From Candidatus Heimdallarchaeota archaeon (lineage in GTDB: Archaea; Asgardarchaeota; Heimdallarchaeia; JABLTI01), in the NCBI GenBank assembly GCA_030602675.1, contig JAUVZH010000145.1, positions 1 through 6,769 on the forward strand: DNA of 6,769 bases, in the 5' to 3' direction. Made by a program: the position numbers and the translations under genes. This document shows, piece after piece, positions 5,793 to 6,769 of this stretch. Under the pieces are notes generated by a model. That model did no database searches. It saw only the letters and a list, made by a program, of their open reading frames with translations, and had not been told where the DNA came from. Numbering within the stretch: position 1 is the stretch's first letter; the number at the start of each line of letters is the position of its first letter.

Positions 5793-6586
5793 CGGTTACC
5801 ACCATTGTTAGTTAATTTTCTCAAATTGCTTATGATGCGATTAACCGATTCATCTTGTTGAGTAAGTTTGAGGAAGATTTCCTCGAGATCAGCACCAGCT
5901 TTATCAGCTAGTTTTGACAACTCATCCATGGTACCAGTGGCAACTGCTTTCCCTTCGTTTATTATACAAATCCTATCACAAACATCTTCGGCTACTTCTA
6001 AGATATGAGTAGAAAAGATAACTGATCCACCATTTTCCGCATGTAGTTCTAATATTTCTTTTACAACTTTCGCAGATTTTGCATCAAGTCCTGTAAGCGG
6101 TTCATCCATGATCAGCAACTTTGGTTCATGTAATAAAGCAGCAATAACTTGCATTTTTTGTTTATTACCTCTAGATAAGGTTGCTATGAGTTTGTCATAG
6201 TATTGCTCAGCTTCCAAACTCTCGAGATATCTTTGCAATTTAGCTGTTGTATCCTCCGGATTTAATCTCCGAATAGATGACGTGAAATCAAAAAGCTCTT
6301 TGGGTGTCATGGATTTGTATATCAAGGGTTCTTCTGAAACATACCCAATTCTTTGCTTAATAGCCATTTCATCTGTGCTAGGAAGCAAATCAAAAACAGT
6401 TATATCTCCAGCATCTAACTCGAGTAAGCCTAAAATTAGTTTCACAGTTGTTGTTTTTCCAGCACCGTTTGGACCTAAAAGACCAAAAATTTCCCCAGGT
6501 TTGACAACAAAAGACAAACCATCAACAGCTCGCACATCTCCAAATGTTTTTACGACATTACTTACTTCTACAATATTATTGACCAA
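5789..6586 (-). CDS. ABC transporter ATP-binding protein, second system
   Basis: This is a 265-residue cytoplasmic ATPase paired with the large permease whose gene overlaps it by 4 bases. Motifs: Walker A GPNGAGKT (38-45), Walker B LLIMDEP (157-163, Asp161 and Glu162), D-loop GLDA (166-169) and switch His194 in STHIL. Two motifs depart from the textbook form. The Q-loop reads YVSEEP (82-87) with Glu where Gln is usual, and the signature reads LSRGNKQKM (137-145) instead of LSGGQ. Both variants occur in ABC-2 exporter ATPases of the CcmA-like group (COG1131), so activity is still expected. DLEEIFLKLT (233-242) is the usual C-terminal ending. The start is TTG: an in-frame TAG lies three codons upstream, AGGT sits 4 bases before it, and the protein then begins directly with the family's opening strand (IVEVSNVVKTFG). 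A TATA box at 6640-6649 probably starts this two-gene operon. Confidence 0.95.
   Translation of the reverse strand: MVNNIVEVSNVVKTFGDVRAVDGLSFVVKPGEIFGLLGPNGAGKTTTVKLILGLLELDAGDITVFDLLPSTDEMAIKQRIGYVSEEPLIYKSMTPKELFDFTSSIRRLNPEDTTAKLQRYLESLEAEQYYDKLIATLSRGNKQKMQVIAALLHEPKLLIMDEPLTGLDAKSAKVVKEILELHAENGGSVIFSTHILEVAEDVCDRICIINEGKAVATGTMDELSKLADKAGADLEEIFLKLTQQDESVNRIISNLRKLTNNGGNR
5798..5803 (-). promoter_or_regulatory. Ribosome site deciding the GTG start of the large permease
   Basis: GGTGGT lies 5 bases before the GTG at 5792, within the last codons of the ATPase gene. Together with the 4-base GTGA stop/start overlap it supports this non-ATG start and translational coupling. Confidence 0.6.
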
Positions 6587-6590
6587 TTTT

Positions 6591-6594
6591 ACCT
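6591..6594 (-). promoter_or_regulatory. Weak ribosome site for the TTG-start ATPase
   Basis: AGGT lies 4 bases before the TTG at 6586. It is short, but its position suits initiation, and no other start codon between the upstream TAG and the Walker A region would give a complete ABC core. Confidence 0.4.
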
Positions 6595-6639
6595 AATCCG
6601 CGATAAAAATTCCTTTATTGTAGTAGTAATGAACAAACG

Positions 6640-6649
6640 AAAATATAAG
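6640..6649 (-). promoter_or_regulatory. TATA box of the second ABC operon
   Basis: The minus strand reads CTTATATTTT, a TATA-like element in the 84-base gap between the SDR stop and the ATPase start. A transcript start about 25 bases downstream falls near 6620, leaving a leader of roughly 33 bases that contains the AGGT ribosome site. This suggests the exporter operon is transcribed separately from the SDR gene. Confidence 0.5.
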
Positions 6650-6670
6650 ACTAATCAATAGACTTGTTTT

Positions 6671-6769
6671 TCAGAAGTGAAATTTCTCACCGATGAGTTC
6701 TTCAGATAAAGTCCACAATTCCTCTTGATCATCCAAGTTATAGGATGCTGGACTTGATTCTGATTCAAT
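6671..6769 (-). CDS. C-terminal end of a short-chain dehydrogenase/reductase
   Basis: An open frame enters from the right edge and ends at a TGA at 6673-6671, giving 32 residues. The stretch SYNLDDQEELWTLSEELIGE closely resembles the C-terminal end of retinol-dehydrogenase-like SDR enzymes, which typically finish with a pattern like LA..LWELSEELTG. Such enzymes use NAD(P)(H) to oxidise or reduce alcohols and carbonyls. The catalytic Tyr-x3-Lys and the Rossmann motif lie outside the window, so the assignment rests on this tail alone. It runs in the same direction as the exporter operon, 84 bases upstream of it, but a TATA box in the gap suggests separate transcription. Confidence 0.65.
   Translation of the reverse strand: MESESSPASYNLDDQEELWTLSEELIGEKFHF

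Noticed and set aside
6282..6596. Plus-strand open frame of 104 codons opposite the second ATPase
   Set aside because: It is the same type of antisense shadow, covering the Walker A region of the real gene.

Overview
This is an AT-rich window with almost all coding on the minus strand, most likely from an archaeon. The evidence is indirect. Gene starts are preceded by TATA-like boxes about 25 bases before plausible transcript starts, not by bacterial -35/-10 pairs. Two transcripts look leaderless or nearly so, and polycistronic joints carry GGAGG or GGTGG-type ribosome sites. The mix of a GbsR/MarR-like regulator, paired ABC-2 exporters, a zinc-less MDR reductase and an SDR would fit a mesophilic archaeal lineage such as Asgard, but that placement is a guess.

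Layout from left to right. The window opens (1-558, minus) inside a quinone-oxidoreductase-like MDR gene that lacks its C-terminal part. A hairpin followed by a T-run (615-656) separates it from the first ABC exporter operon: an ATPase (1467-2285) followed by a 264-aa ABC-2 permease (673-1467), joined by a TAATG overlap. Upstream of that operon lies a 368-aa transcription regulator (2396-3502, minus) with two GbsR/MarR-like winged-helix units in one chain. A 112-bp divergent intergenic region (3503-3614) holds TATA boxes for both directions and a 16-bp inverted repeat touching the regulator's TATA box. The only plus-strand gene (3615-3962) encodes a small protein with a PRC-barrel-like N-terminus and a lysine-rich tail.

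The right half is a second exporter operon: an ATPase with a TTG start (5789-6586) followed by a 585-aa permease with a GTG start (4035-5792), joined by a GTGA overlap. The permease appears to have two related halves. The last 99 bases encode the C-terminus of an SDR oxidoreductase (6671-6769, minus).

How the parts may work together (inference): the tandem regulator probably represses its own promoter and perhaps the small divergent gene, and it is the best local candidate to control the adjacent ABC exporter operon. The two exporters differ in architecture (single-length versus double-length permease) and are separate transcription units, so they are probably not one complex. No mobile element, CRISPR array, tRNA or rRNA was seen. 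There is no gene-free stretch longer than about 120 bases.
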